Shown: piece after piece, positions 46,000 through 56,031 of the stretch | Layout of the letters: the number at the start of each line of letters is the position of its first letter | Position numbering within the stretch: position 1 is the first letter of the stretch | DNA from: Alphaproteobacteria bacterium | Lineage (GTDB): Bacteria > Pseudomonadota > Alphaproteobacteria > Micavibrionales > Micavibrionaceae | NCBI GenBank assembly: GCA_024275825.1 | Contig: JAJRYK010000023.1 | Coordinates: 57,195 to 121,194 of the forward strand | DNA length: 64,000 bases | Reading direction: 5' to 3' | The notes under the pieces: model-generated | Seen by the model: only the letters and a program-made list of their open reading frames with translations | What the model was told of the DNA's origin: nothing | Database searches by the model: none | Position numbers and translations under genes: made by a program

Positions 46000-48147
46000 G
46001 TGGATTTCGCTGATCTAAAAAACATACTCGCAACCGAGCTATCGGAGCAGAAAAAACAGCTCTTTCTCTGGAGCCCGGTCTTCCTGGCCATCGGTATAGG
46101 CATTTATTTCAGCTTGTCAGTAGAGCCACCGCTGATTATTGGCTCATTTATCGTCATCATCTTTGTGTTACCTCTGTTGTTTATGCGAGAGGAAGGAAAA
46201 CGCACGATCGCGATACTGCCGCTGTTAGTCGTTATTGGTTTTTTAGCCGGGCAAGTCCGTACGCATCTCATCCATACGCCAATTATCCAAAAGGAAATCA
46301 GGGTCACGACGGTTATTGGCACCGTTGATGCGGTGGAAAGCATGGGCGATGGAGCAGGTACACGGCTAACCCTTAGTCATTTGGAGATTGAAGATCTGGA
46401 GCCAGATCAAACACCGGTTAAAATTCGTCTGCGCCTGCGTAAAGATCCCGGCGTTATTGTCGGGCAGCGTATTTCCGCTATGGCGCGCCTCAACATCCCG
46501 TCCGCCCCCGTGATACCCGGCGGATTCGATTTTCAGCGCTATCTCTATTTCCAACAAATCGGCGCTGTCGGTTTTATCTTTAAAAATGTAGAGATTGTCG
46601 AGGATACAGCGCGTTCTGGTCTATTGCGCAGCATTGAAAAGCTACGTGCCGGTATCGCAGAAGAGGCAGAAGAGCACATGAAATACCCGCAAGCTGGCGT
46701 GGGCATGGCGCTTATGACAGGGCGTAAAACCGCGATCGAGTCCGGCGATGCCGATGCTATGCGCGCTTCAGGTCTTGCACATTTACTCGCCATTTCCGGC
46801 CTTCATATTGGGCTGTTTTCCGGCGTCTTGTTCTTTTTTGCGCGATTTTTTATGTCGGCCATTCCGGGCTTTGCCCTAAAGCAGCCGGTTAAAAAATATG
46901 CGGCAATCATCGGAATCATGGGCGCTTTTGCCTATATGTTGATTGCTGGCAGCACCATCCCAACGCAGCGCGCCTTCCTCATGACATCGATTGTGTTTAT
47001 CGCGATCCTGTTTGATCGCTCGCCCATGTCACTGCGGCTCGTGGCCTTCGCAGCCTTTATGGTGTTGCTGATTTTCCCTGAAAGCTTACTCTCCGCTAGC
47101 TTCCACATGTCCTTTGCCGCCGTTGTCGCGCTGATCGTTTTTTATGGCAGCATACGGCGTACATGGTCGAAACTCTACAGTCACGCCGGAACTCTACGTC
47201 GCGCCGGCCTGTATTTCGCAGGGGTTTGCATGACCACTTTGGTTGCGTCCGCAGCGACGGCGCCCTTCGCACTGTTCCATTTTCAGCAAATGGCGGTTTA
47301 CAGCCTGCTGGGCAATGTCCTTGCTGCGCCTGTTATGGCATTTATCGTGATGCCGGCGATTGTTTTAACCTTCGTGCTTTTGCCGCTAAAGCTCGACTTT
47401 ATTGGGTTTTATGTTCTTGAGCGCGGCGTCGGGATTATTCTGGACATTGCACACTGGGTGACGGATCTGCCGCATGCTGTGCTCTTATTGCCATCTTGGC
47501 CGAGTATTTCACTGCTTTCTTTTGTCTTTGCGGCGCTTATCATCTTCTTGTTCAAAACGCATATACGCGTTGTGTCTTTACTGTTTCTGGCCCTATCTGG
47601 ATATAATATTATTGTTTATAAACAACCAGATATATTAATTTCTTCAAATTTTAAATTAGTTGGTTTGCGCACCGAAGAAGGGCAGTTTCTCGTTTCCACC
47701 CGCAGCGCTGAGCGTTTCGCGCGCGGTAATTGGGAGCGTCGCTTCGGTATGGAGGAAGGCACAGCAGAGCGGTGGCCCCGTGAATACACTGAAATCAACG
47801 GCAGCCCCTTCGCCTGTGACGAGCAAGCCTGCCGTATGACATTCAAAAGCTACGCCATCACGCACATCAAAGAGCCAACAGCGATTGACGCAGAATGCGA
47901 TAGCGCAGACATCATCCTCAGCCCCATTCCGATATCGAGCAAAGATTGTGCCGCATCCACGATCATCGACATATATGACACGCGCCGAAGAGGCGCTCAC
48001 GCGCTCTGGCTTACCCAACCTGCGCCAATCATCCAGGCAAGCGAAGATTTCCGCGGATCGCGTCCATGGTCAAAGCTGAATCAGGACTTTCTAAAGCCAC
48101 GCACTGACGAGACGACAGCGCCTAATTATAAGAACGCATCAAACTAA
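46000..48147 (+). CDS. comEC: ComEC/Rec2 family DNA-uptake channel protein
   Basis: This is an inner-membrane channel family protein for single-stranded DNA uptake in natural transformation. The 715-residue frame starts with GTG. It has N-terminal helices, the DUF4131 part, and the Competence domain with [20 protein letters not shown] and [20 protein letters not shown], then about ten more helices. The last 150 residues are soluble ([20 protein letters not shown]) and resemble the degenerate C-terminal part seen in alphaproteobacterial members rather than a full metallo-beta-lactamase domain. It sits between gltX and lexA as is usual in the class. Its 3' end overlaps lexA by 26 bp, tail to tail. 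Confidence 0.9.
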   Translation: MDFADLKNILATELSEQKKQLFLWSPVFLAIGIGIYFSLSVEPPLIIGSFIVIIFVLPLLFMREEGKRTIAILPLLVVIGFLAGQVRTHLIHTPIIQKEIRVTTVIGTVDAVESMGDGAGTRLTLSHLEIEDLEPDQTPVKIRLRLRKDPGVIVGQRISAMARLNIPSAPVIPGGFDFQRYLYFQQIGAVGFIFKNVEIVEDTARSGLLRSIEKLRAGIAEEAEEHMKYPQAGVGMALMTGRKTAIESGDADAMRASGLAHLLAISGLHIGLFSGVLFFFARFFMSAIPGFALKQPVKKYAAIIGIMGAFAYMLIAGSTIPTQRAFLMTSIVFIAILFDRSPMSLRLVAFAAFMVLLIFPESLLSASFHMSFAAVVALIVFYGSIRRTWSKLYSHAGTLRRAGLYFAGVCMTTLVASAATAPFALFHFQQMAVYSLLGNVLAAPVMAFIVMPAIVLTFVLLPLKLDFIGFYVLERGVGIILDIAHWVTDLPHAVLLLPSWPSISLLSFVFAALIIFLFKTHIRVVSLLFLALSGYNIIVYKQPDILISSNFKLVGLRTEEGQFLVSTRSAERFARGNWERRFGMEEGTAERWPREYTEINGSPFACDEQACRMTFKSYAITHIKEPTAIDAECDSADIILSPIPISSKDCAASTIIDIYDTRRRGAHALWLTQPAPIIQASEDFRGSRPWSKLNQDFLKPRTDETTAPNYKNASN

Positions 48148-48784
48148 CCAGCTTGCCCTGAATTTTCACGCGCTCTGGCTCCAGGATCTGTGGTTCAAAG
48201 GCTTCATTTTCTGGCTCGAGCACAATCTTACCGCCCGCGCGGCGCAAGCGTTTGAGTGTCACTTCCTCATCATCAACCAGTGCCACGATGATCGTGCCGT
48301 TTTCCGCGCTATCGCAGCGCTGAATAACAACCGTATCACCATCGTGAATGCCGGCATTGATCATGGAATCACCATCGACAGAAAGCGCGTAATGCTCCCC
48401 ATAGCCCAGCATATCGGGCGGGACTTGCACCATTGTTGTTTCATCACGCACAGCCTCAATCGGTGTGCCGGCAGCAATTTTGCCCATCAGCGGGATGCCT
48501 TCATAACCCTGATCATTTGAGGGTGCGCCGATAGCTTGTGCGGCCAGCCCCTCATCTCGATCTTTGAACCCGTCCGGCAGGCGTTTAATCTCTAGCGCTC
48601 TGGCGCGATGCGGCAAGCGGTCAATATAGCCACGCTCCTCCAAACCGGAAATCAGGCGATGAATTCCCGATTTTGATTTCAGCCCCAGCGCATCTTTCAT
48701 CTCCTCAAAAGACGGCGGTACGTCGTCTTCTTTCATACGTTCGTGAATAAACAGCAACAAGTCACGTTGTTTTCGTGTCAACAT
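48122..48784 (-). CDS. lexA: LexA repressor
   Basis: LexA is the SOS regulator, inactivated by RecA-stimulated self-cleavage. The 220 residues have an N-terminal winged helix domain ([20 protein letters not shown]), the cleavage site Ala105-Gly106 in [10 protein letters not shown], and the Ser140 (VDGDSM) and Lys178 (VTLKRL) catalytic dyad. The start at 48784 ([10 protein letters not shown]) has AGGA at proper spacing; ATGs at 48793 and 48802 are alternatives. An SOS operator lies 71 bp upstream, so the gene is probably autoregulated. Confidence 0.96.
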   Translation of the reverse strand: MLTRKQRDLLLFIHERMKEDDVPPSFEEMKDALGLKSKSGIHRLISGLEERGYIDRLPHRARALEIKRLPDGFKDRDEGLAAQAIGAPSNDQGYEGIPLMGKIAAGTPIEAVRDETTMVQVPPDMLGYGEHYALSVDGDSMINAGIHDGDTVVIQRCDSAENGTIIVALVDDEEVTLKRLRRAGGKIVLEPENEAFEPQILEPERVKIQGKLVSLMRSYN

Positions 48785-48854
48785 TTTAGGCATCCTCTCC
48801 AAATAATATAAGCAAAATGGTCCCCACCATCACGATTCGCTATATACACTATTT

Positions 48855-48869
48855 GTTCTACTTTGGTTC
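48855..48869 (-). promoter_or_regulatory. LexA operator (alphaproteobacterial SOS box)
   Basis: GTTCTACTTTGGTTC at 48855-48869 is a perfect GTTC-N7-GTTC direct repeat, the established LexA operator of alphaproteobacteria. It lies 71 bp upstream of the lexA ATG, between lexA and trpC, and supports autorepression of lexA. It lies 15 bp beyond the trpC stop. Confidence 0.88.
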
Positions 48870-48883
48870 CCGCTTCGTGTCAA

Positions 48884-49663
48884 CTATCTTGACGATAATT
48901 CAGTAAGAGTCGCGCCGATGTTCTCCTCACACACGAGGCTTTCACCAATCAAAAACCCATGATACCCGGTGCTTACAAGGCCTTGAATAGTTCTTTTAGA
49001 CGATATTCCACTCTCGGTAATTTTGAGCGCGCCATCAGGGATGAGCGATAACAAATCATGAGATGTTTGCACATCAACCGCGAGTGTTTTGAGATTGCGG
49101 TTATTCACTCCAATCATAGCTACGCCCAGCCTTACCGCGCGTTCCAGCTCCGCTTCATCATGCACCTCAACCAGGATATCCATGCCGAGCGTTTGCGCAA
49201 CATCATAGAATTCTCGCACTTCATCATCACCGAGCGCCGCCATGATCAAGAGCACGCAATCCGCACCCAGCATACGCGATTCATAAATTTGATAGAGATC
49301 AACCATGAAATCCTTACGCAAAACGGGCAGGGTGGTCACATTTTTGACGTCTAATAAATACTGATCTTTACCCTGAAAATATGGTTCATCAGTCAGCACA
49401 GAAATGCAGGCTGCGCCGTGCTCTTCATAGATTTTGGCAATCTCTACGGGGTTGAAATTCTCGCGGATCACGCCTTTGCTCGGTGAGGCCTTTTTAATTT
49501 CAGCAATAATCGCCGGCGCTTTTTTTGCCCTAAGCGCATCCATAAAGCCGCGCGGCGCAGCTGCGTCACTCAGGCGGGCGCGCACCTCGGCGATTGGCAG
49601 CGCGTTCTTGCGCGCCTCGACATGCGTGTGCTTTTTTGCACAAATCTCTCCTAGAATACTCAT
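48884..49663 (-). CDS. trpC: Indole-3-glycerol phosphate synthase
   Basis: TrpC closes the indole ring in tryptophan synthesis. The 259-residue TIM-barrel protein shows AEIKKASPSKGVIRENFNP, SVLTDEPYFQGKDQYL, PVLRKDFMVDLYQI, GVNNRNLKTLAVD and ITESGISSKRT. The start at 49663 is 3 bp after the trpD stop, so the two are coupled. No moaC or moeA lies between trpC and lexA, unlike in many alphaproteobacteria. Confidence 0.96.
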   Translation of the reverse strand: MSILGEICAKKHTHVEARKNALPIAEVRARLSDAAAPRGFMDALRAKKAPAIIAEIKKASPSKGVIRENFNPVEIAKIYEEHGAACISVLTDEPYFQGKDQYLLDVKNVTTLPVLRKDFMVDLYQIYESRMLGADCVLLIMAALGDDEVREFYDVAQTLGMDILVEVHDEAELERAVRLGVAMIGVNNRNLKTLAVDVQTSHDLLSLIPDGALKITESGISSKRTIQGLVSTGYHGFLIGESLVCEENIGATLTELSSR

Positions 49664-49666
49664 CTT

Positions 49667-50677
49667 CTACGCCTCTCTCGAAAAGGCAACATAGTCACGC
49701 AACAAGCCCAGCGCGCCGCCGTTATCAATCGCTTGTGCAGCCTTTTGCGCGCCATCCCGAACATTATCGACCTTGCCGTGTATCATCAAAACTGCCGCTG
49801 CGTTTGCCAGCACAATGTCGCGATAGGCGCAGCGCTTGCCTTCGAGGACAGCGCGCAAGGCCACTGCATTCTCTTCCGCATCGCCGCCCAGCAAATCGTT
49901 CATGTCATGTGTTTCTAAACCAAAATCATTAGGGCTCAGTTGCGTTTCCGTGATCTCGCCATCATCGCCCAGTATCGCAATATCCGTCGGTCCCGTGACC
50001 GTAATTTCATCTAAGCCATCCGTGCCATGCACAATCCAGGCGCGCTTTGTGCCAAGCTTTTTCAGCACCTCAGCAATCGGGCGCAACCATTTCCGATCAT
50101 AAACCCCCATCAGTTGATAGCGCGTGCCAGCAGGGTTGGCCAGCGGGCCGAGTAAGTTAAAAATAGTGCGCTGTCCAATATCTTTACGCACTTTTGCGAC
50201 ATGCTTCATCGATTGATGATGGTTTGCGGCCATGAGAAACGCGCAATTATAGAGCTTCAGCGCCTCTTCCAAACGCTCCGGCGCTATATCCAGATTAACG
50301 CCCAGCGCTTCGAGCACATCGGCCGCGCCGGATTTAGAGCTGGAGGCGCGGTTTCCATGCTTTGCCATCGGCACACTGCAAACTGCTGTGACAAAAGCCA
50401 CAGCGGTCGAGACATTATATGTGCCGCTCTGATCACCGCCAGTACCGCAACAATCCACGGCGCCGCGTGGTGCTTGAATATTGCGGGCCTTTTCACGCAT
50501 CACGCGCGCCGCACCGGTGATTTCCTCTACGCTCTCACCGCGCGTGGCCAGATCAATCAGAAAAGTGCTCATCTGCGTTTCTGTGGCCTGTCCCTCCATG
50601 ATCAGGCTCATCGCCTCACCCATTTGGTCTTCGCTCAGTTTTTCTCCGCGCTCTATAAGGTCTAAAAATACGTTCAT
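49667..50677 (-). CDS. trpD: Anthranilate phosphoribosyltransferase
   Basis: TrpD adds phosphoribose to anthranilate. In 336 residues it shows the PRPP-binding CCGTGGDQSGTYNVSTAVAF, KHGNRASSSKSGAADVLEALG, and GLDEITVTGPTDIA. The length is normal. It overlaps trpG by 4 bp (ATGA) and leads into trpC. Confidence 0.96.
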   Translation of the reverse strand: MNVFLDLIERGEKLSEDQMGEAMSLIMEGQATETQMSTFLIDLATRGESVEEITGAARVMREKARNIQAPRGAVDCCGTGGDQSGTYNVSTAVAFVTAVCSVPMAKHGNRASSSKSGAADVLEALGVNLDIAPERLEEALKLYNCAFLMAANHHQSMKHVAKVRKDIGQRTIFNLLGPLANPAGTRYQLMGVYDRKWLRPIAEVLKKLGTKRAWIVHGTDGLDEITVTGPTDIAILGDDGEITETQLSPNDFGLETHDMNDLLGGDAEENAVALRAVLEGKRCAYRDIVLANAAAVLMIHGKVDNVRDGAQKAAQAIDNGGALGLLRDYVAFSREA

Positions 50678-51240
50678 AGCAGCGCAATAAAATTTTTCAG
50701 CATCTCATGACCATGCGCGGTCGCAATGCTTTCAGGGTGAAATTGAACGCCGTGGATAGGCTTTGTCTTGTGTGCGACGCCCATGATAACGCCGTCATCG
50801 GTCTGTGCTGTGATCTCAAGAGCGCCCGGCATGCTGTCCGGCGCGATGGTCAGGGAGTGATAGCGCGTGACCTCCAGCGGCGAGGGCAGGCCAGCGAACA
50901 CGCTTTTGCATTCATGTGCAATGGCGGAGACCTTGCCGTGCATCGGCGCTGTTTTGACGATATTTGCGCCAAAAACCTGTCCGATTGTCTGGTGACCCAA
51001 ACAAACGCCAAAGAGGGGCAGGTTGTGCCCATCCGCGGCTCTGACCAGATCGAGGCAAATGCCTGCATGATCAGGATCACTGGGGCCGGGGGAGATCATT
51101 AGCGCCTTGGGCTTTCGCGCCAGCACCTCGCCGACGCTGATTTTATCATTGCGGTGAACCTCCACCGCCACATCCAAATCACCCAGATACTGCACGAGGT
51201 TGTAGGTAAAGCTGTCATAGTTATCGATCAAAACAATCAT
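50674..51240 (-). CDS. trpG: Anthranilate synthase glutaminase component
   Basis: TrpG is the glutamine amidotransferase half of anthranilate synthase, which delivers ammonia to TrpE. The 188 residues start MIVLIDNYDSFTYNLVQYLG and contain the nucleophile FGVCLGHQTIGQ and the triad end VQFHPESIATAHG. A longer in-frame start at 51276 would add 12 residues not expected. In some bacteria this subunit also serves folate synthesis. It is the first gene of trpGDC; trpE is encoded separately about 1.3 kb away. Confidence 0.95.
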   Translation of the reverse strand: MIVLIDNYDSFTYNLVQYLGDLDVAVEVHRNDKISVGEVLARKPKALMISPGPSDPDHAGICLDLVRAADGHNLPLFGVCLGHQTIGQVFGANIVKTAPMHGKVSAIAHECKSVFAGLPSPLEVTRYHSLTIAPDSMPGALEITAQTDDGVIMGVAHKTKPIHGVQFHPESIATAHGHEMLKNFIALL

Positions 51241-51345
51241 GTCAGAATGTATGACGCGCGGCGCGCAAAAATTCAAGCCAATTGAAGAGGGGATAAAGCG
51301 TGGGTGGCATAATGCTAATGATTTACGAAGGCCCGCCCGCCTTGT

Positions 51346-52230
51346 ATGCTTTTGCGCATGCCGCTTTATAAGATGCCAGAGAGTGATTCAAAGAAAACCG
51401 GAATTATCGTTCTGATCGGTTCGGTCATCATGATTGGGTCATATTTTGTGAGTAATCAAATCCATAAATATATGACCCGGCCAGCATCTATCGAAAACAG
51501 TGAAACCCAAGACTTTAAGAGTGCCGCCAATATTCTGGAGGAGGCGTTGTCGAAAAACCTTGAAGCGGAAGAAGTGTTGGCCAACTCCGCCATTCTTGAT
51601 GTGTCAGAGAAGAGGAAGGCCTATGGCCCGGGAGAACGTTATGGGCCAGTACAAAACATTGAAGAATCTGTGGTGACAAAAAAACTCAAGATCAAGGAGC
51701 CGCCAAAACTCAAAATTTCCAAAAAGACACCAGCTATACCGCCCGACCGTAAAACAAAAATTGTGATCATTATCGACGATATGGGTATGGATAGAAAGCA
51801 CAGTAATCAGGTGATTGATATCGGCGCACCGCTCACGCTAGCTTTCTTGCCCTATGCACCACAACTCAAAAACATCACACAGCGTGCGAGCGCGCAGGGT
51901 CATGAGCTGATGATTCATATGCCGATGGAGCCGATGAAAGAGAGTTTAGATCCTGGTCCAATCTCCATCAGAGTCGGGATGAGTGAAGGTGAAATATTAA
52001 AAAACTTAGATAAAGCATTCAAATCATTTGATAATTATGTTGGTATAAATAACCATATGGGGAGCAAGGTGACCCAAAATGAACCGATATTGCACCTGGT
52101 GATGGATCAACTGGCGCAGCGCAATCTTCTCTTCGTTGATTCCAAAACCATTTCCACCTCAAAGGCCGGCGCAATTGCCGCGCGTCATGGCCTTGATTAT
52201 GCGGAGCGTGATGTATTTTTGGATCACTAG
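51346..52230 (+). CDS. Divergent polysaccharide deacetylase family protein (YibQ/DUF610), ended by in-frame TAG
   Basis: This envelope protein of the YibQ/DUF610 family is related to polysaccharide deacetylases; the substrate is unknown. It has an N-terminal membrane anchor (GIIVLIGSVIMIGSYFVSN), a variable linker, then the domain with IVIIIDDMGMDRKHSNQVI, LTLAFLPYAPQL, GHELMIHMPMEPM and YVGINNHMGSKVTQ. The frame stops at TAG (52228-52230) after YAERDVFLDH, about 108 codons short of the expected end. The rest of the family sequence continues in the same frame. The start could also be 51358 or 51373. It is divergent from trpG and convergent with trpE. Confidence 0.85.
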   Translation: MLLRMPLYKMPESDSKKTGIIVLIGSVIMIGSYFVSNQIHKYMTRPASIENSETQDFKSAANILEEALSKNLEAEEVLANSAILDVSEKRKAYGPGERYGPVQNIEESVVTKKLKIKEPPKLKISKKTPAIPPDRKTKIVIIIDDMGMDRKHSNQVIDIGAPLTLAFLPYAPQLKNITQRASAQGHELMIHMPMEPMKESLDPGPISIRVGMSEGEILKNLDKAFKSFDNYVGINNHMGSKVTQNEPILHLVMDQLAQRNLLFVDSKTISTSKAGAIAARHGLDYAERDVFLDH

Positions 52231-52557
52231 GATAATATTGGCTTCGTCCGCGCCGCGCTTCAAAAGCTGGAGGAAATATCGCGCGCCAATGGTAGCGCTA
52301 TCGCCATTGGGCACCCAAAAGCCGCAACGATTAAGGGCTTAAAAGAATGGCTGCCGACGCTTAAGCAAAAGGGTATTATTGTTGTACCCATTACGAGCGT
52401 AGTGAAAAACGGGTTTCTAGAGCAAAAAACTGAGTTTCTCAGCTCCCCAGGTATTGCTGTGGCGCAAGAAGAATCCTCAGGAGGTGAGGCGGCGGAGTAT
52501 TATGGCTGGCCGCCCACTAATGCGCCGTCTCAATCGCCAGCTCAGCCGCACGAATAA
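52231..52557 (+). pseudogene. C-terminal part of the YibQ/DUF610 gene beyond the TAG
   Basis: Directly after the TAG, the same frame encodes 108 codons of recognisable family sequence: IGFVRAALQKLEEISRANGS, AIAIGHPKAATIKGLKEWLP and KQKGIIVVPITSVV, then a Ser/Gly/Pro-rich end and TAA at 52555-52557. Family members normally read through with a coding codon after FLDH. There are no frameshifts or further stops, so the interruption is a single recent nonsense change, a sequence error, or suppressed. The last 41 bp overlap trpE tail to tail. No restart codon with a ribosome site is visible. Confidence 0.8.
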
Positions 52558-54001
52558 TTGCGCGGGCCTTATTTACACTTTCTTGATATTCAAAATCGGG
52601 TACGCTGTCCGCCACGACGCCGCCGCCAGCCTGCACATGAACTTTACCATCTTTCACAAGGGCCGTGCGCAGCGCGATACAGCTATCCATTTCGTCGTGG
52701 CCAGAGAAATACCCTGCCGCGCCGCCATAATAGGAGCGGCGTGATGTTTCCAGCTCCTCAATAATCTCCATCGCGCGTATCTTGGGCGCGCCGCTAACTG
52801 TGCCCGCCGGAAAGCCTGCAAACAGGGCGTCTACAATATCGAAATCGGCGCGCAGCTTGCCCTGCACGTTAGAGACGATATGCATCACATGCGAGTAATA
52901 TTCGATCACAAATTGCTCTGTCACTTCAATGCTGCCCACCTCTGCCACGCGCCCGACATCATTGCGGCCCAGATCGAGCAGCATTAAATGCTCGGCCCGC
53001 TCTTTTGCATCGCTCAGCAAATCCTCCGCCAGCGCCTTATCCTCCGCCGGTGTTTTGCCGCGCGGCCGCGTTCCGGCAATCGGGCGAATGGTCACAACAT
53101 TATCGCGTACCCGCACCAATATTTCCGGGCTAGACCCCACCAGCGCAAAGCCATCAAAATTCAAATGAAACATAAAAGGGGAAGGATTGAGCTTGCGCAA
53201 AGAGCGGTAAAGATCAAACGCAGGCAAATCAAAATCCATCGAGAAACGCTGCCCCGGCACAACCTGAAAAATCTCACCTTGATAAATATACTCAACGGCT
53301 TTATTTACCATGTCGTGATATTCGGCTTCAGTTGTGTTCGAAGTAACATCAAGCGGCGTACTGAGCGTGCTTTCATGGCTAATCAGCGCGTCATTAATTG
53401 GTTTCTTGAGGGCCGCTATTGCCTCCTCAATCCGCGCTGATGCTTGGCTGTAAACAGCCTCCACGCCCTCATCGCAACAGCGGCCATGATCATAAACTGG
53501 CATGACCAGACAAATCATATTCTTTACATTATCAAAGATCGCCAACGTCTGCGGCCGGATCAACGTGCTGTCTGGAATACCCAGATCGTCTGGATTGCCG
53601 TCCGGAATATCTTCCACCAACCGCACCATATCATAGCCGATATAACCAAACAGCCCGGACATCGCCATGGGCGGTAGATCATCTGGCGCAGCGTCAATTT
53701 TACAGGCCGCCAGCATTTCGCGCAGTTCATTAAGCGCAGTGCTTTTCTGCGTCTTCACATCGCACGTCCAGATCACATCAGGATCATAGCCAATGATAGA
53801 ATAGCGCCCCAGCGTCGCGCCGCCCTCAATTGATTCCAGTAAAAACGAGTAGGGCTGCTTTCCACAGAGCTTCAAATACGCACCGACCGGCGTTTCCAGA
53901 TCACCGGAAATCCAGCGCCAGACAAGCTGCGTCTTGCCCGCATCAAAGTGGGTTTGAAAATCCGTGAGGGTAGGGGCGGCGCTAAGCGTGCTGTGAGCCA
54001 T
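52517..54001 (-). CDS. trpE: Anthranilate synthase component I
   Basis: TrpE converts chorismate and ammonia into anthranilate. In 494 residues it shows the chorismate-binding core: NPSPFMFHLNFDGFALVGSSPE, RPIAGTRPRGKTPAEDKALA, LLDLGRNDVGRVAEVGS and AGTVSGAPKIRAMEIIEELE. An N-terminal regulatory part contains the LLESIEGG feedback site. It starts 9 bp after the stop of the PpiD-like gene, suggesting one transcript, and ends overlapping the DUF610 gene. Confidence 0.96.
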   Translation of the reverse strand: MAHSTLSAAPTLTDFQTHFDAGKTQLVWRWISGDLETPVGAYLKLCGKQPYSFLLESIEGGATLGRYSIIGYDPDVIWTCDVKTQKSTALNELREMLAACKIDAAPDDLPPMAMSGLFGYIGYDMVRLVEDIPDGNPDDLGIPDSTLIRPQTLAIFDNVKNMICLVMPVYDHGRCCDEGVEAVYSQASARIEEAIAALKKPINDALISHESTLSTPLDVTSNTTEAEYHDMVNKAVEYIYQGEIFQVVPGQRFSMDFDLPAFDLYRSLRKLNPSPFMFHLNFDGFALVGSSPEILVRVRDNVVTIRPIAGTRPRGKTPAEDKALAEDLLSDAKERAEHLMLLDLGRNDVGRVAEVGSIEVTEQFVIEYYSHVMHIVSNVQGKLRADFDIVDALFAGFPAGTVSGAPKIRAMEIIEELETSRRSYYGGAAGYFSGHDEMDSCIALRTALVKDGKVHVQAGGGVVADSVPDFEYQESVNKARAIIRAAELAIETAH

Positions 54002-54010
54002 TATGCGTAC

Positions 54011-55930
54011 TTAATAGGCCTGCTGCGCTTCAGGACCGTAAACCTGATTGAGCAAATCCTGATTAATTTTTGCGCCGACCTTGTTTTGCTTTTCACGCAA
54101 GTAAACAGCCAGAACCTCGTTTGATGCGCCTTCGCTTAGCGCGTTCACGAGTGCTTGATAATCTTTACTGCTCTCACTAACCGTTTTAGGCCAGCTAAAA
54201 TCCGTTACGACCGCAACGGCTAGGCCGTTATCCGTGTTGAACATAAACGGCTCACCAATGGGCGCGGCAAAGATAGCGCTGATCGCGCCGGCATTCAGCG
54301 CACCGTCTGGCTCTTGAGTGCGCGCTACGCTTTTCTTTGTCTGGACGCTCATCCCGTTATCTTTGGCGAGGACGGATAATGCTTTATCGCTGCTCTTCAC
54401 GCCGCTCAAAAACTGCGTGGCCAGCACTTGTGTGCCTACGCGGCGCTGATCTGTCATCCAGCGCTTTTGGAGCTGTGATTTCACATCTTCAAAATCCTTA
54501 TAGCTGCGCGGCGTTACGATTTCGACATGCACCGCCATCATCTTGCCATCTTGCGTTTCAAAGATCGGTGAGGTTTCGCCCTCGCTAAGCTCAAACCCGC
54601 TGCCTAGAATATCGCGCATATAGGCCTCATATTTATCCAGCGCATTCTTGCCATCTTTATTCAGCCCATATTGGTTGATCTCCGGCAAGGCCTGCACAGA
54701 AATATCAACCTCCTGCGCAACCTCATCAAGCCCAACGCCGGAGGCGAGTAAATCATCAACCGTATTGGCCATCGCATATTGCTCATCAATCAGCGCGTTA
54801 TCCATCAGCTCGTCTTTGATGTCTTTACGGACAGCTTTAAAGTCTTTGACACTCCTGGGGTTAATCTTTTTCACCACAACAACGTAATAACCAAGCGGTG
54901 ACTGGAGTGGGCCGAGCACTGTTCCAGCCTTTTCCACAGCCAGAACATCGTCCTTGATATCCTCAATCAGATTATTTTCTTCAAAATCACGTTCACCCAG
55001 ATAACCTGCGCTATTGCCAATCACGCTCTTCAGCGCGGCCTCGAGGCTTTTGCCACCGCGCGCGGCGTCAGCCACGGCTTGTGCCTTACCCTGCGTCTCA
55101 ACAATGGATTGCTGCAGCGTGCGTGATTCATTCACCGTATAAAGGTCAATATTCTCCTCATACGCGCCGCGAATTTGATCATCAGAGATATCCAGCTTGT
55201 CTTTTAGCGCCGCCATATTCACCGTGATCAGCTTTAACCAGCGCGTCTCGTCAATCGCAAAATTTTCGCGCATCTTCTCATAAAGGCCAAGTAATTGCTC
55301 ATCAGAGGCCTCGCTCACACCTTTCATATCGCCATGCTTAAAGGCAACATATTGAATGTCGCGCTTTTCTTTTTGGAATAGGTACAGGTCTTGTACAATG
55401 TTTTGATTAATGTGCCCGCCGCCGCTTTGCACCGTATTGGTGAGCAGCTCAGTGCTCATCTCTCGCGCGATAGAATTAACGAAGGCACGCTCGCTCATCC
55501 CTTGATTAAGCAAAATTTGATTAAGCACGGTCTGTGCATCCTCACCTTGCGATGTATAGGGCGTTAAAATCCCGGCCACTTGCTGGGCCAAATGTGTCTT
55601 ACCAATTCTTATACCCTGATCCGATGCGGTTTGGCTGAGCAATATGCCTCTAATCTCACCGCCGAGAATTTGATTAATATAGCCAAGGCGGTACGCTTCT
55701 TGTGGAGAAATGCCCAATCGTGACAATGTGCGCCGCACGGTTCTGTCAAAATATTGGCCAGTGATCACTTGCTTGCCGACTTTGGCGACTTCGCCATTGG
55801 CAACCCCGCCGCGGAAAAATCCACCAACATCCATGAGCACCAACCCCCCCGTAGCCATAACAAGAAAGCCAAACAGGATAAATTTGCTAACACCTTTTTT
55901 GGTGCCCTCGCGCAAAGCATTCATGACCAT
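54011..55930 (-). CDS. ppiD: PpiD-like periplasmic folding protein (SurA_N/parvulin type)
   Basis: This is an inner-membrane-anchored periplasmic chaperone/peptidyl-prolyl isomerase. The 639-residue protein has an N-terminal cytoplasmic stub and one membrane helix (FILFGFLVMATGGLVLMDVG, about 18-37), then a SurA-like N-domain. A parvulin-like domain with AGTVLGPLQSPLGYYVVVVKKI is centred near residue 345. A C-terminal region has a second partial PPIase-like fold (APIGEPFMFNTDNGLAVAVV). The length is typical of PpiD. It is divergent from tpiA, which begins about 100 bp away, and precedes trpE in a common alphaproteobacterial order. Confidence 0.88.
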   Translation of the reverse strand: MVMNALREGTKKGVSKFILFGFLVMATGGLVLMDVGGFFRGGVANGEVAKVGKQVITGQYFDRTVRRTLSRLGISPQEAYRLGYINQILGGEIRGILLSQTASDQGIRIGKTHLAQQVAGILTPYTSQGEDAQTVLNQILLNQGMSERAFVNSIAREMSTELLTNTVQSGGGHINQNIVQDLYLFQKEKRDIQYVAFKHGDMKGVSEASDEQLLGLYEKMRENFAIDETRWLKLITVNMAALKDKLDISDDQIRGAYEENIDLYTVNESRTLQQSIVETQGKAQAVADAARGGKSLEAALKSVIGNSAGYLGERDFEENNLIEDIKDDVLAVEKAGTVLGPLQSPLGYYVVVVKKINPRSVKDFKAVRKDIKDELMDNALIDEQYAMANTVDDLLASGVGLDEVAQEVDISVQALPEINQYGLNKDGKNALDKYEAYMRDILGSGFELSEGETSPIFETQDGKMMAVHVEIVTPRSYKDFEDVKSQLQKRWMTDQRRVGTQVLATQFLSGVKSSDKALSVLAKDNGMSVQTKKSVARTQEPDGALNAGAISAIFAAPIGEPFMFNTDNGLAVAVVTDFSWPKTVSESSKDYQALVNALSEGASNEVLAVYLREKQNKVGAKINQDLLNQVYGPEAQQAY

Positions 55931-56031
55931 TGATTTAAAACCCTTCCATTTGCGTATCGCTTTATTTAACCTAGAAACTTAATGACAAGCGCCGCAGTGC
56001 GCAAGCAGGAATCTATAAGGGAACACGTAAA

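Noticed and set aside
51346..52557. Reassignment of TAG or TAA to an amino acid
   Set aside because: Many intact genes in the window end with TAG or TAA at the expected length (nuoH, nuoI, tsf, coaX), so these are true stops. The two in-frame cases are isolated.
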